Shown in pieces: positions 17,043 through 25,067 of a DNA stretch of 64,000 nt. This stretch comes from SLFH01 sp050486265 (GTDB lineage: Bacteria; Planctomycetota; Phycisphaerae; Phycisphaerales; UBA1924), in the NCBI GenBank assembly GCA_050486265.1, contig JBJHCY010000003.1, positions 186,001 through 250,000 of the forward strand, read 5' to 3'. The translations under genes were made by a program, and so were the position numbers. The notes under the pieces were generated by a model that did no database searches, had not been told where the DNA came from, and was given only the letters and a program-made list of their open reading frames with translations. The first letter of the stretch is position 1. Every line of letters starts with the position of its first letter.

Positions 17043-17048
17043 TACACT
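17043..17048 (+). promoter_or_regulatory. -10 box of dnaX
   Basis: TACACT, then six pyrimidine-rich bases, then the dnaX ATG. No Shine-Dalgarno sequence. Initiation 6-7 nt after the box would fall on the start codon. It lies 41 bp from the opposing -10 box at 16996-17001. Confidence 0.55.
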
Positions 17049-17054
17049 CGCCCC

Positions 17055-18203
17055 ATGGCCTACACCGCACTGGCACGACGGTACCGCAGCCGCGATTTCG
17101 ACGAGGTCGTCGGGCAGGAGCCCATCGCGCGGACGCTCCGCAACGCCATCGACTCGGGGAGGGTCTCCCACGCCTACCTCTTCACCGGCACCCGCGGCGT
17201 CGGCAAGACCTCGATGGCCCGGATCTTCGCCAAGGCCCTCAACTCCTCGGGCGAGGCCGGGCCCGTTTCTGACGAGGTCGCCCAGGCGATCATGTCCGGC
17301 CAGGACTCCGATGTCATCGAGATCGACGCGGCCAGCAACCGGCGCGTCGAAGAGACCCGCGAGCTTATCGCCAACTGCATCTACCGCCCGATGCGCGGGC
17401 CCTACAAGGTCTACATCATCGACGAGGTCCACATGCTCACCCGGGAGGCCTTCAACACCCTCCTGAAGACCATGGAGGAGCCGCCCGAGCATGTGAAGTT
17501 CATTCTCTGCACCACCGAGGCCGACAAGGTCCCCCCGACGATCCGCAGCCGCTGCCAGCGCTTCGACTTCCGCAACATCCCCACGCGCGAGATCGCCCGC
17601 CACCTCGCAGAGATCGTCGAGAAAGAGGGGCTCAAGGCCGAGCCCGACCTCGTGCACCAGGTCGCCCGACTCGGCGACGGCTCGATGCGCGACGCCCTCT
17701 CGCTGATGGACCGCCTGATGGCCGCCGGCGAGAAGACGCTCACGCTCGACCTCCTCGAACGCCTGCTCGGCCTGCCGGCCCGCGACACCGTCTCGGCTCT
17801 GATCGACGCCGTCGCGGCAGGGGACCCCAAGGCCGCGCTCGAAGCCGCCGACAACCTCCTCTCCCGCGGCAACTCGCCCGAGCAGATCACCGAGACGCTC
17901 GCCTCGCGCTTCCGAGACCTCATGGTCATCGCGGCCTGCGGCCCGGAGACCGATCTCGTCGATCTCGCCGGAGACTCACGGGCGGAAGAGATCGAGCGGG
18001 CGACCGGGTTCGACGCCGCGGGCCTCATGCACCTCGTCGCCCTCTGCGAGAGCGTGCAGCGCCACATCAAGTCCAGCGCCTCGCCCCGCGCCCTGCTCGA
18101 CGCGGCGGTCGTCCGCCTGGCGATGAGCGAACGCATCGCCGATGTCGCGGCCATCGCCGCCGGCCACGCGCCGCAGCCCTCAGGAGCGCCCTTAAAAAAA
18201 TGA
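17055..18203 (+). CDS. dnaX: DNA polymerase III gamma subunit (short dnaX product)
   Basis: 382 aa ending in L-K-K at the frameshift site. This is the AAA+ clamp-loader ATPase of the replicative polymerase. Visible: N-terminal RRYRSRDFDEVVGQE, Walker A GTRGVGKT (45-52), the DAASNRRVEETR stretch, Walker B IIDEVH (121-126), the TTEADKVPPTIRSRCQRF sensor/arginine-finger region and the C-terminal collar helices. The four cysteines that normally form a zinc module between Walker A and DAASN are absent; residues 61-86 are a short Ser/Gly/Asp-rich link. Translation without frameshifting stops at TGA 18201. The full tau protein needs the -1 frame that starts at 18200. Confidence 0.93.
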   Translation: MAYTALARRYRSRDFDEVVGQEPIARTLRNAIDSGRVSHAYLFTGTRGVGKTSMARIFAKALNSSGEAGPVSDEVAQAIMSGQDSDVIEIDAASNRRVEETRELIANCIYRPMRGPYKVYIIDEVHMLTREAFNTLLKTMEEPPEHVKFILCTTEADKVPPTIRSRCQRFDFRNIPTREIARHLAEIVEKEGLKAEPDLVHQVARLGDGSMRDALSLMDRLMAAGEKTLTLDLLERLLGLPARDTVSALIDAVAAGDPKAALEAADNLLSRGNSPEQITETLASRFRDLMVIAACGPETDLVDLAGDSRAEEIERATGFDAAGLMHLVALCESVQRHIKSSASPRALLDAAVVRLAMSERIADVAAIAAGHAPQPSGAPLKK

Positions 18204-18231
18204 CCGAGGCGTCGGCCCCGAGGCCGGCGCC
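18182..18231 (+). promoter_or_regulatory. programmed -1 frameshift signal in dnaX
   Basis: Three elements stand in the canonical order. AGGAG (18182-18186) is an upstream Shine-Dalgarno-like stimulator. The heptamer A AAA AAA (18194-18200) is in the zero frame as X XXY YYZ and is followed at once by TGA. After a 7-nt spacer comes a 10-bp GC-rich hairpin (18208-18217 with 18222-18231, CCGA loop, one G-T wobble). A -1 slip makes the next codon ATG at 18200 and continues for 183 codons, giving a 565-aa tau. This mirrors the Escherichia coli dnaX signal. Confidence 0.85.
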
Positions 18232-18751
18232 GCCGCCACCCATCCCGCAGCAGCAGCCCAGCCCACCCCTCGCGCAGGCGGAGCCCAAGCCGCCTTCCCC
18301 CAAGCCCCAGCCTCTGCCGCAGAACGCCGATGAGCTGTTGCGGGCCGCGATCGGCGCCGCGCCGTCGGTGCGGATGCGGATGATGCTCGAAAAGCTCGCG
18401 CCGATCGGGCTCGACGCCGGCGTGCTCAAGGCCGGGGTCGCCTCGGATGTGCGCAACCTCGTCGAGATGAGCCGCGGCACGATCGAGAGCCTCCTCGCCG
18501 AGGCGGCGGGCCGGCCGATCCGCATCGAGCTTCAGGCGCAGGAGGCCGGCCAGTCCGCCCAACCCGGGCGGCCCGCCCCGTCGGGCTCATCCGGCGGGCC
18601 GTCCGAGAACGCGCCGCCACCCGGCGCCGCTGCGGGCGAGACCGGATCTGCCGCGGCCGATCACCCCCTCGTCAAGCGGGCCCGCGAGCTCTTCGACGCG
18701 GGGATCGTCAATGTCCGACCCAAGCAGTCGGGGCGCTACGCCGACCGCTGA
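18200..18751 (+). CDS. dnaX: tau-specific C-terminal part of dnaX
   Basis: 183 codons in the -1 frame. A Pro/Gln-rich linker (about 5-38) is followed by a helical domain (ADELLRAAIGAAPSVRMRMMLEKL ... SRGTIESLLAEAAG). After a second disordered link comes DHPLVKRARELFDAGIVNVRP, the usual last motif of tau subunits. That ending shows the segment belongs to tau rather than to an independent protein. It is expected to be made mostly as a gamma-frame fusion by frameshifting or transcriptional slippage on seven A residues. The ATG overlapping the gamma stop (ATGA, with AGGAG 13 nt upstream) could also allow separate initiation. Confidence 0.8.
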   Translation: MTEASAPRPAPPPPIPQQQPSPPLAQAEPKPPSPKPQPLPQNADELLRAAIGAAPSVRMRMMLEKLAPIGLDAGVLKAGVASDVRNLVEMSRGTIESLLAEAAGRPIRIELQAQEAGQSAQPGRPAPSGSSGGPSENAPPPGAAAGETGSAAADHPLVKRARELFDAGIVNVRPKQSGRYADR

Positions 18752-18775
18752 CACCAGACCCGAGCGGAGCCGGAA

Positions 18776-19135
18776 GTGTTTGACTTCAAGACCATGGGGG
18801 CGATCGCCTCCCTGCTGAAAGACCCGAGCAAACTGCGCGACACGCGCGACCGAATCCGTACGCGCGTCGAGGAAGTCCGCGCCGCGGCCGAGGCCGGGGG
18901 CGGGGCCGTCCGCGTCTGGGTCTCGGGCACACTCAAGGTCGAATCGATCGAGCTCAGCCCCGCGATCACCTCCGCCGGGCCCGACGGGGCGCAGATGGCC
19001 GGCGCGCTGATCGCCGAAGCGGTCAACACCGCCACCGACATCGCCAAAGACCGCGTCCGCGTCATCCTCGAAGAGGAAGCCTCGGCCCTCGGCTTCGCCA
19101 AGATCCCCGAAGAGATCACGGGGCTCCTGCGGTGA
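18776..19135 (+). CDS. ybaB: YbaB/EbfC-family nucleoid-associated protein
   Basis: 119 aa, the normal family length. Basic helical start, then EAGGGAVRVWVSGTLKVESIELSP, the central beta sheet typical of YbaB, and a C-terminal helix (AVNTATDIAKDRVRVILEEEA). Members form dimers that bind DNA and nucleoid. The gene directly follows dnaX, the conserved dnaX-ybaB order of many bacteria; recR, often third, is not here. GTG start at 18776, 24 nt after the tau stop. Its stop overlaps the next start. Confidence 0.88.
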   Translation: MFDFKTMGAIASLLKDPSKLRDTRDRIRTRVEEVRAAAEAGGGAVRVWVSGTLKVESIELSPAITSAGPDGAQMAGALIAEAVNTATDIAKDRVRVILEEEASALGFAKIPEEITGLLR

Positions 19136-19869
19136 AACGGTCCGTCTGCGGCGAGCCCGCCAAGGAAGGGCGCTCGATCGCGTGGCCGATCCGCAATCCC
19201 GACGGGCTCGAATTCGTCCACACGCCCTATCCCGATCCGCCGCCGTGGTCGGGCGCAGAGCCCGAAATCCGCGAGGCGTGGTCGAAGATGTGCGCGCAAA
19301 ACCCGCGGCTGTTCGCCGGCCCGGTCGTCAGCGTCCGCGCGTTCGAGCCCGCTTCGGGCCGGTTCGAGCTCGCCGAGGCGACCTACCGGGAACTGGTCGT
19401 GCAGCCCGGGATCCCGACCGGTGTGCACCAGCTCGCCGTGATCGCGATGGTTGTTGACGACGATGGGCGTGTGCTCGCCGGCAAGCGCGGAAAATCGGTG
19501 CACCGGTATCCGGATATGTGGGAGATCGGCCCGGCCGGCGGCGTCGACCCGCCCTCGAGCGGTCCGCCCACCATGGCGCACATCCTCGAAGAACTTGCGC
19601 GCGAGTGCGAGGAGGAGATGGGGCTGACGGTCGATGTCGCATCGGCGCGTGCCGCGGCGGTCGTGCTCGACAAAGACGCCTTCAGCTTCGACATCGTCTT
19701 CCGCGTGCCGATGGCGCGGGTGTGCGCACAGAGCGGGTCGGCCTGGGAGTACCAGCGGGTGGGGTGGCTGACGCCCGGGCGGTGTCTGCGGCTGGGGTCG
19801 GCGGGGGGGCGGGGGATGATCGGCGCGAGCTTGGCGACGCTCCGCTGCCTCGGCTGGCTGCCCGGTTGA
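19132..19869 (+). CDS. Nudix hydrolase-like protein
   Basis: 245 aa. The Nudix core spans about 100-180: VHQLAVIAMVVDDDGRVLAGKRG, then a box ending in ARECEEEMGLTV, matching the R-E-U-x-E-E-x-G-U half of the signature. The first half is unusual: after GPAGGVDP comes an inserted PSSGPPT, and the Glu expected eight residues before the Arg is an Ala, so the loop length or register differs from the canonical box. Nudix enzymes cleave nucleoside diphosphates linked to another group; the substrate is not predictable. The N-terminal 100 residues are an additional domain. GTG start overlapping the ybaB stop (GTGA), so translation is probably coupled. Confidence 0.75.
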   Translation: MKRSVCGEPAKEGRSIAWPIRNPDGLEFVHTPYPDPPPWSGAEPEIREAWSKMCAQNPRLFAGPVVSVRAFEPASGRFELAEATYRELVVQPGIPTGVHQLAVIAMVVDDDGRVLAGKRGKSVHRYPDMWEIGPAGGVDPPSSGPPTMAHILEELARECEEEMGLTVDVASARAAAVVLDKDAFSFDIVFRVPMARVCAQSGSAWEYQRVGWLTPGRCLRLGSAGGRGMIGASLATLRCLGWLPG

Positions 19870-19944
19870 ACCGTTCGGAGCCCGAATTGGGGGGGCTCGG
19901 GGGGCTCCATTGGGAAAAACCTTGACTTCGTGCTTCAGACGATC

Positions 19945-19973
19945 TTGACAATCGACGGATTGGAGGCGACACT
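19945..19973 (+). promoter_or_regulatory. sigma-70-type promoter in front of a small transcript
   Basis: TTGACA (19945-19950) and GACACT (19968-19973) with the ideal 17-nt spacing. It has one of only two consensus-like -35 elements with optimal spacing that I could find in the window. Start site expected near 19980. Confidence 0.55.
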
Positions 19974-19979
19974 AAGCGT

Positions 19980-20115
19980 GTCTGGCTGAGAGGCCGGGCC
20001 GGAAACGCAACAACGCCGGGAGCACGGGCAGCAGCCCGCCTCGGCACGAACAAGACTGCCCCGATTTCGCCGCCTCCCCCTCGTCCCGGGCGCGGATCGG
20101 GGCAGTCGTTTTTTT
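19980..20115 (+). ncRNA. candidate small RNA or attenuated leader upstream of the RND operon
   Basis: About 136 nt bounded by the promoter at 19945-19973 and a strong terminator at 20054-20115. It contains no plausible coding frame and several potential helices (GGCCGGGCC, GCCGGG, GGGCAGCAGCCC). The efflux operon starts 170 nt past the terminator. Two readings are possible: an independent small RNA, or a leader whose terminator controls read-through into the efflux genes. I do not recognise it as a known riboswitch class. Confidence 0.45.
20054..20115 (+). terminator. intrinsic terminator
   Basis: Perfect 12-bp inverted repeat (20054-20065 with 20096-20107) closing a 30-nt GC-rich loop, followed by G and seven T residues. 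Confidence 0.8.
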
Positions 20116-20284
20116 GCGGGTGTTTCGAGGGCTTCGGTGGCAAGCGGTCGGGGGTGGTTCCCATGAATCCGGCCCGGTGCCGCGGGCGATGGCCGGGGAC
20201 GGTCTGCGAACGACCTAACATCCCCGACACCCGCCCGGACCTCGGCGCCCACGCGATCGAACCAGAACCCCCCCGGCAGCCCCG

Positions 20285-21667
20285 ATGAGCCGCGCCGCAT
20301 TGCTCAAGAGATTTTCGTTGCTCGTCCGCACGCTCTCGGGCGTGCTGGTGCTGTTGCTGGCTGTCGGTGTATTCGGGTTTCTGAGATCGACGAGGCCGGT
20401 CCCGGCCCAGACCGAGCTCGCGGCGGAGGTCCCGCGGGTGCCGGTGATGGTGACGACGCTCGAGCCGGTCTCGCGCGTCTGGCCGGGGTACGGCACGGTG
20501 CGGGCGATGGACGCGGCCAATGTGCCGGCGCAGGTCTCGGCGCGTGTGCTCCACCGGCCCGAGGGTGTCGAGGACGGCGCCCGGATCTCGGCGGGCGAAA
20601 CGCTGCTCGAACTCGACCCGGAGGACTTCGAGCGCCGCATCGACGCGATCAGCGAACGCATCGAGGGGATCCAGGCGAGGCTGGCGAGCCTGCATGCCGA
20701 GGAGCTGCGCCTGCAAGAGCGGGTCGAGCTGACAGAGGAGCAGGTCGATGTCCGGCGGGCCGAACTCGACCGGGTCCGTCGTGCCGTCGAGCGCGGCGCC
20801 GCGACCGACGCGGATGTGGACCTCCGCCGGGCGCAGTACCTCGGCGCGAGGCAGGAGCTCAGCGGCATCCGTCTGCAGCTCGACCAGATCGAGTCGCGCC
20901 GGCGTGACCTGGAGTCGCAGGAGCGTGCCGAACAGGCGGAGCTGGCGGTGGCCGAGCTGCAGCGAGACCGCACCGAGATCACCAGCCCGATCGACGGGTA
21001 CATCCAGGAGATCCTGTTCAGGGCCGACGAGTGGGCGCCCGCGGGTTCGACCGTGGCGCGCGTCGTCGGGCTCGGGCGAGTCGAGATCCCGCTGCTGGCG
21101 CCGATCTCTGCGGCCGGGCGCCTGCGTGTGGGCGACACGGTCGAGGTCCGGGTCGAGGGGGAGGGCGCTGGATCGTTCCAGGGCGAGGTCTCTCGCCTGG
21201 CGCCCGAGTCGCGCGAGGGCTCGCGGAGCGTGACGGTCTTCGTCGAGGTGCGTCAGCAAGAGCCCGAGACGCTGACGGCCGGGGGCGACGGGCGGACGGT
21301 CCTTCGGCCGGGGCAGTTCGTGACGGCGCAGCTCCGCTCGGGCGATCCGGCGCAGCGCGTGATCGTGCCCAGGCGGGCGATCCGACGCGACGCAGTGATG
21401 GTCGTGCTGACCGAGGCGGGGAGCAACGGCGAGGTCTCGCGCGTGATCGAGCGCCCGGTCGTGGTCTCGCACCACATCGAGGGCGAGCGACCGGACCTGG
21501 CCAGGGGCGAGACGCAGTGGTCGGTCATCCAGAGCGGGCTGGAGGCGGGCGAGACGATCGTGATCGGCGGGCTCGACACGCTTCGCGAGGGGCTGCGCGT
21601 CGAGCCGGTCCCGGCCGGCGTCGCCTCGTCGGCCGGTGAGGGCGCCGAAGGGGCGGGTGACTCGTGA
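20285..21667 (+). CDS. RND efflux periplasmic adaptor (membrane fusion protein)
   Basis: 460 aa. One N-terminal membrane segment (about 10-35), then a lipoyl/barrel-sandwich half (VWPGYGTVRAMDAANVPAQVSARV), a long coiled-coil hairpin (about 115-225), the second lipoyl half, a beta-barrel domain (IPLLAPISAAGRLRVGDTVEVRVEG) and the membrane-proximal domain. It connects the inner-membrane pump to an outer-membrane channel; no outer-membrane factor gene lies nearby. The stop overlaps the pump gene start, so the two are translated together. A -10-like TAACAT at 20216-20221 is the nearest promoter candidate. Confidence 0.92.
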   Translation: MSRAALLKRFSLLVRTLSGVLVLLLAVGVFGFLRSTRPVPAQTELAAEVPRVPVMVTTLEPVSRVWPGYGTVRAMDAANVPAQVSARVLHRPEGVEDGARISAGETLLELDPEDFERRIDAISERIEGIQARLASLHAEELRLQERVELTEEQVDVRRAELDRVRRAVERGAATDADVDLRRAQYLGARQELSGIRLQLDQIESRRRDLESQERAEQAELAVAELQRDRTEITSPIDGYIQEILFRADEWAPAGSTVARVVGLGRVEIPLLAPISAAGRLRVGDTVEVRVEGEGAGSFQGEVSRLAPESREGSRSVTVFVEVRQQEPETLTAGGDGRTVLRPGQFVTAQLRSGDPAQRVIVPRRAIRRDAVMVVLTEAGSNGEVSRVIERPVVVSHHIEGERPDLARGETQWSVIQSGLEAGETIVIGGLDTLREGLRVEPVPAGVASSAGEGAEGAGDS

Positions 21668-24600
21668 GCCTGCCCCGCTTCGGCGTGCGGAACCCGGTGG
21701 TCGCGAACCTCGTGATGTTCGCCATCCTCGGCGCGGGGCTGATCTTCGGCGCGAGACTGACTCGCGAGTTCTTCCCCGAGACGCGCCCCAACCAGGTCGT
21801 GGTCTCGGCGCCCTACCCCGGCGCAGCGCCCGACGAGATCGAGAGCGCTCTAGCGATCAAGATCGAGGACGCGCTGGCGGAGATCGACCGCGTCAAAGAG
21901 CTGCGGACCATCGTCACCGAGGGTTCGGCGAGCGTCACGGTCGAGTTCGAGCCCGGCGTCGACATCGAGTTCGCCGTCGCCGAGGTGCAGCGACAGGTCG
22001 ACGCCCTGCAGGACCTGCCCGAGGACGCCGAACGCATCGTCGTCAGAAAGCTCGAACCGAACATCCCCGCGATCGTGCTCTCGCTCTACGGCGACGCGGA
22101 CGAGCGCGAGATGAAGCGGGCGATCCGGCGGATCTACGACGATCTTGAACTCCTTGAGGGCATGGGCGATCTGGTCATCGGGGGCGTGCGGGCCGACGAA
22201 GTCACCGTCGAGGTTCGCCCCGAGGCGCTGATCGAGCACGGGCTGAGCATGCCCGAGGTCAGTCGCCTGATCGGCGAGGCGATGCGCGAGCTCCCGGGCG
22301 GGACGGTGCGGAGCGATGTGCAGAATGTGGGGGTGCGGACGGTCGCGGCGGGACGCCGGGCGGCCGAGGTGGCGCGGATCCCCGTCAAGAGCGAGCCGGG
22401 CGGGCGCGTGGTCCGCGTCGGCGACATCGCCGACATCCGAGAGGGGTTCATCGACATCGACCGGCGGGCGAGGCTGAACGGCAAGCCCGCGGTCTCGATC
22501 ACGGTCTTCAAGGTGGGCGACGACGACGCGGTGAACATCGCCGAACTCGTCAAGGCGTATGTCGCGGGGCTCAAGGGCGAGGAGCTGTCGCTCAACCCGC
22601 GCGAGAAGCTCGCGTCGCTGACCCGTCGCCCGGGCGACGAGCGCCCTCTGAGCGAACGCGTCCGCGCGTACGAGATGGGGCTTTCCAGGGCGGCGACGAC
22701 GCCCCTGCCCGGCGAGGTGATGTTCACCACCGACCTGGCGCGTTTCATCGTCGACCGCTTGGACCTCCTGCTCCGCAACGCGTTCTACGGCGGGTGCCTG
22801 GTCTTCCTCACGCTGCTGGTCCTGCTCAGCTGGCGGACGAGCTTCTGGGTGGCGCTCGGGCTGATCATCTCGATGGCGGGGACGCTGGCGACGATGTATT
22901 TCGTCGGGGTCACGCTGAACCTCCTGACGATGTTCGGGCTGATCGTCGTCATCGGGCTGCTCGTCGACGACGCGATCGTGGTGGCCGAGAACATCACCGC
23001 AAGGCACGAAAAGGGCGAGAGCGCGGAGGTCGCGGCGATCCGCGGCACCGGGCAGGTGCTCTGGCCGGTGGTCGCGACGGTGCTGACGACGATCTGCGCG
23101 TTCCTGCCGCTCGCGCTGATCCAGGGGCGGCTGGGCGACCTGCTCGAGTCGCTGCCGTATGTGGTGGCGATCGCGCTCTTGGTTTCGCTGATCGAGGGCC
23201 TGTTCATCCTGCCCAGCCACATGGCCCACAGCCTGCGCGGGACGGACCGAAGGCGCGAGCGCGGGGCCGAGAGCCGCCTGGAGAAGGCCGAGCACTGGTT
23301 CGACCAGAAGCGCGACGCGATCCTGATGGGCAAGGTCGTGCCCGCGTATGTGCGTCTGCTCAAGCGTCTGCTCCGTCACCGCTACCTCACGTTCATCTGC
23401 GCGGTCTCGGTGATGATCGCCTGCGCCGGCATCGTCGCGGGCGGTCGCCTCGAATTCATCTTCTTTGAAGACAGCGACGCCGAGACGGTCAACGGCTCGC
23501 TGGTCATGCCCGTCGGCACCCCGGCGGAGCGGACAGACGCGGTGCTCAAAAGGCTCGAAGCGGCGACGCTCGCCCAGCCCGAGGTCCAGAGCGTGTATGT
23601 CGTCGTCGGCTCGCAGGGCGATCTGGAAGGCGAGAGCGTCAGCGTCAATCAGCCGAATGTCGGCCAGCTCATCATCGAGCTGGTGCCGGTCGAGCGCCGG
23701 GATCGCGCCAGCCCCGAGATCCGCGAGTCGATCATGGCCGAGGCGGGCGAGCTCACCGGCGTCAAGAGCTTCAGGCTCGAAGAGCTCGGGGGCGGGCCCG
23801 GCGGGCCGGCGCTGAACTACGCCGTCACGGGGACCGACGAACGACAGATCGCAAGAGCGATCGAACGCGTCAAGGCAGAACTCCGGCGATTCGACGGGGT
23901 CTACGGCATCGCCGACGACGCCGACGCGGGAGCGCCCGAGCTCCGAGTCGAACGCCTGCGGGCCGCGGGCGAGGCGCTCGGGCTCACAAGGGTCTTCGTC
24001 GGCCAGCAGGTCCGCGCGATGGTGCTCGGGCTCGAGGCGTTCACCTTCGCGGGCGATCGCGAGGATGTGAAGGTCCGCGTGATCGCGCCCGAGCGGGTCC
24101 GGCGCAGCCTGTCTGAGATCGAGAGCTCGTTCATTTTCACGCCCGGCGGCGAGCCGGTTGCGCTGGCCGAGGTCGCCGAGATTGTCGAGGGCGAGTCGTA
24201 CGCCTCGGTGCGCAGGCTGAATCGCCGGCGGGCGGTGACGGTCACGGCCGATGTCGCGCGGACGATCGCCAACGCCGACGAGATCGCCGCGGCGCTCGAG
24301 CCCGTGCTCCGCTCGATCGAACGCGACGAGCCTGGGATCACGATCCTCAAGCGCGGGCGGCAGGAGGATGTGGCCGACAGCTTCCGGACGCTGCCGCTCG
24401 GGATGGCGGTGGCGTGCGGGCTGATCTACATCATCCTGGCTTGGCTGTTCGGGAGCTTCGTGCAGCCCCTGATCGTGATGGCGGCGATCCCGTTCGCGAC
24501 GATCGGGATGATCCTCGGGCACCTGCTGATGGGGTTCCCGCTGACCTTCCTGTCGCTGATCGGGTTCGTGGCGCTCACCGGCGTCGTGGTGAATGACTCG

Positions 24601-25029
24601 CTGATCCTGATGGAGTTTTTCAATGAGAAGCGCCGCGAGGGGCTGAGCGTCTACGACGCGTGCGTCGAGGCGGGGCGGTCCAGATTCAGGGCGATCCTGC
24701 TGACAACGGTCACGACGGTGCTCGGGCTCTCGCCCCTGATGCTCGAACAGAGCTTCCAGGCGAGGTTCCTGATCCCGATGGCGATCACGATCGCGTTCGG
24801 GCTGCTCAGCGCGACGGTGATCATCCTGGTGGTGCTGCCCTGCATGCTGATGATCTTCCAGGACTTCCGGCGCGCGACCTCGGCGGTCTGGCACGGCCAG
24901 TGGCCGCCCCCGATCGATCAGCGCGAGACCGAGCGTCAGGCGGTGCTGCGCGAGCTGGCGGGGATGGACGAGGAAGACAGGGCCGCCGCGGCGCTGGGCA
25001 GGCGGGTGCGCGATCCGGACGAGCCCTGA
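21664..25029 (+). CDS. RND efflux pump, inner-membrane permease subunit
   Basis: 1121 aa with the full RND plan: first transmembrane helix, a large periplasmic domain, six helices, a second periplasmic domain, and the last helices. Diagnostic motifs: EFFPETRPNQVVVSAPYPGA near the start, the proton-relay helix with GLLVDDAIVVAENI (two adjacent Asp), and the later LTGVVVNDSLILMEFFNE. This is a proton-driven exporter of the AcrB/MexF superfamily; the substrate cannot be assigned. The protein is slightly longer than typical because of a C-terminal acidic/Arg-rich tail. GTG start overlapping the adaptor stop. Confidence 0.94.
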   Translation: MSLPRFGVRNPVVANLVMFAILGAGLIFGARLTREFFPETRPNQVVVSAPYPGAAPDEIESALAIKIEDALAEIDRVKELRTIVTEGSASVTVEFEPGVDIEFAVAEVQRQVDALQDLPEDAERIVVRKLEPNIPAIVLSLYGDADEREMKRAIRRIYDDLELLEGMGDLVIGGVRADEVTVEVRPEALIEHGLSMPEVSRLIGEAMRELPGGTVRSDVQNVGVRTVAAGRRAAEVARIPVKSEPGGRVVRVGDIADIREGFIDIDRRARLNGKPAVSITVFKVGDDDAVNIAELVKAYVAGLKGEELSLNPREKLASLTRRPGDERPLSERVRAYEMGLSRAATTPLPGEVMFTTDLARFIVDRLDLLLRNAFYGGCLVFLTLLVLLSWRTSFWVALGLIISMAGTLATMYFVGVTLNLLTMFGLIVVIGLLVDDAIVVAENITARHEKGESAEVAAIRGTGQVLWPVVATVLTTICAFLPLALIQGRLGDLLESLPYVVAIALLVSLIEGLFILPSHMAHSLRGTDRRRERGAESRLEKAEHWFDQKRDAILMGKVVPAYVRLLKRLLRHRYLTFICAVSVMIACAGIVAGGRLEFIFFEDSDAETVNGSLVMPVGTPAERTDAVLKRLEAATLAQPEVQSVYVVVGSQGDLEGESVSVNQPNVGQLIIELVPVERRDRASPEIRESIMAEAGELTGVKSFRLEELGGGPGGPALNYAVTGTDERQIARAIERVKAELRRFDGVYGIADDADAGAPELRVERLRAAGEALGLTRVFVGQQVRAMVLGLEAFTFAGDREDVKVRVIAPERVRRSLSEIESSFIFTPGGEPVALAEVAEIVEGESYASVRRLNRRRAVTVTADVARTIANADEIAAALEPVLRSIERDEPGITILKRGRQEDVADSFRTLPLGMAVACGLIYIILAWLFGSFVQPLIVMAAIPFATIGMILGHLLMGFPLTFLSLIGFVALTGVVVNDSLILMEFFNEKRREGLSVYDACVEAGRSRFRAILLTTVTTVLGLSPLMLEQSFQARFLIPMAITIAFGLLSATVIILVVLPCMLMIFQDFRRATSAVWHGQWPPPIDQRETERQAVLRELAGMDEEDRAAAALGRRVRDPDEP

Positions 25030-25067
25030 TGAAGCAGGCCCGAGGGGGGTGTTGACGGGCTCTTTGG

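Noticed and set aside
18200..18751. Independent gene downstream of dnaX
   Set aside because: The segment carries the tau C-terminal motif and is joined to dnaX by a complete frameshift signal, so it is treated mainly as part of dnaX.
19980..20053. TPP riboswitch suggested by CTGAGAG
   Set aside because: Only this short match is present; the second conserved TPP element is missing, and the genes downstream are not thiamine related.
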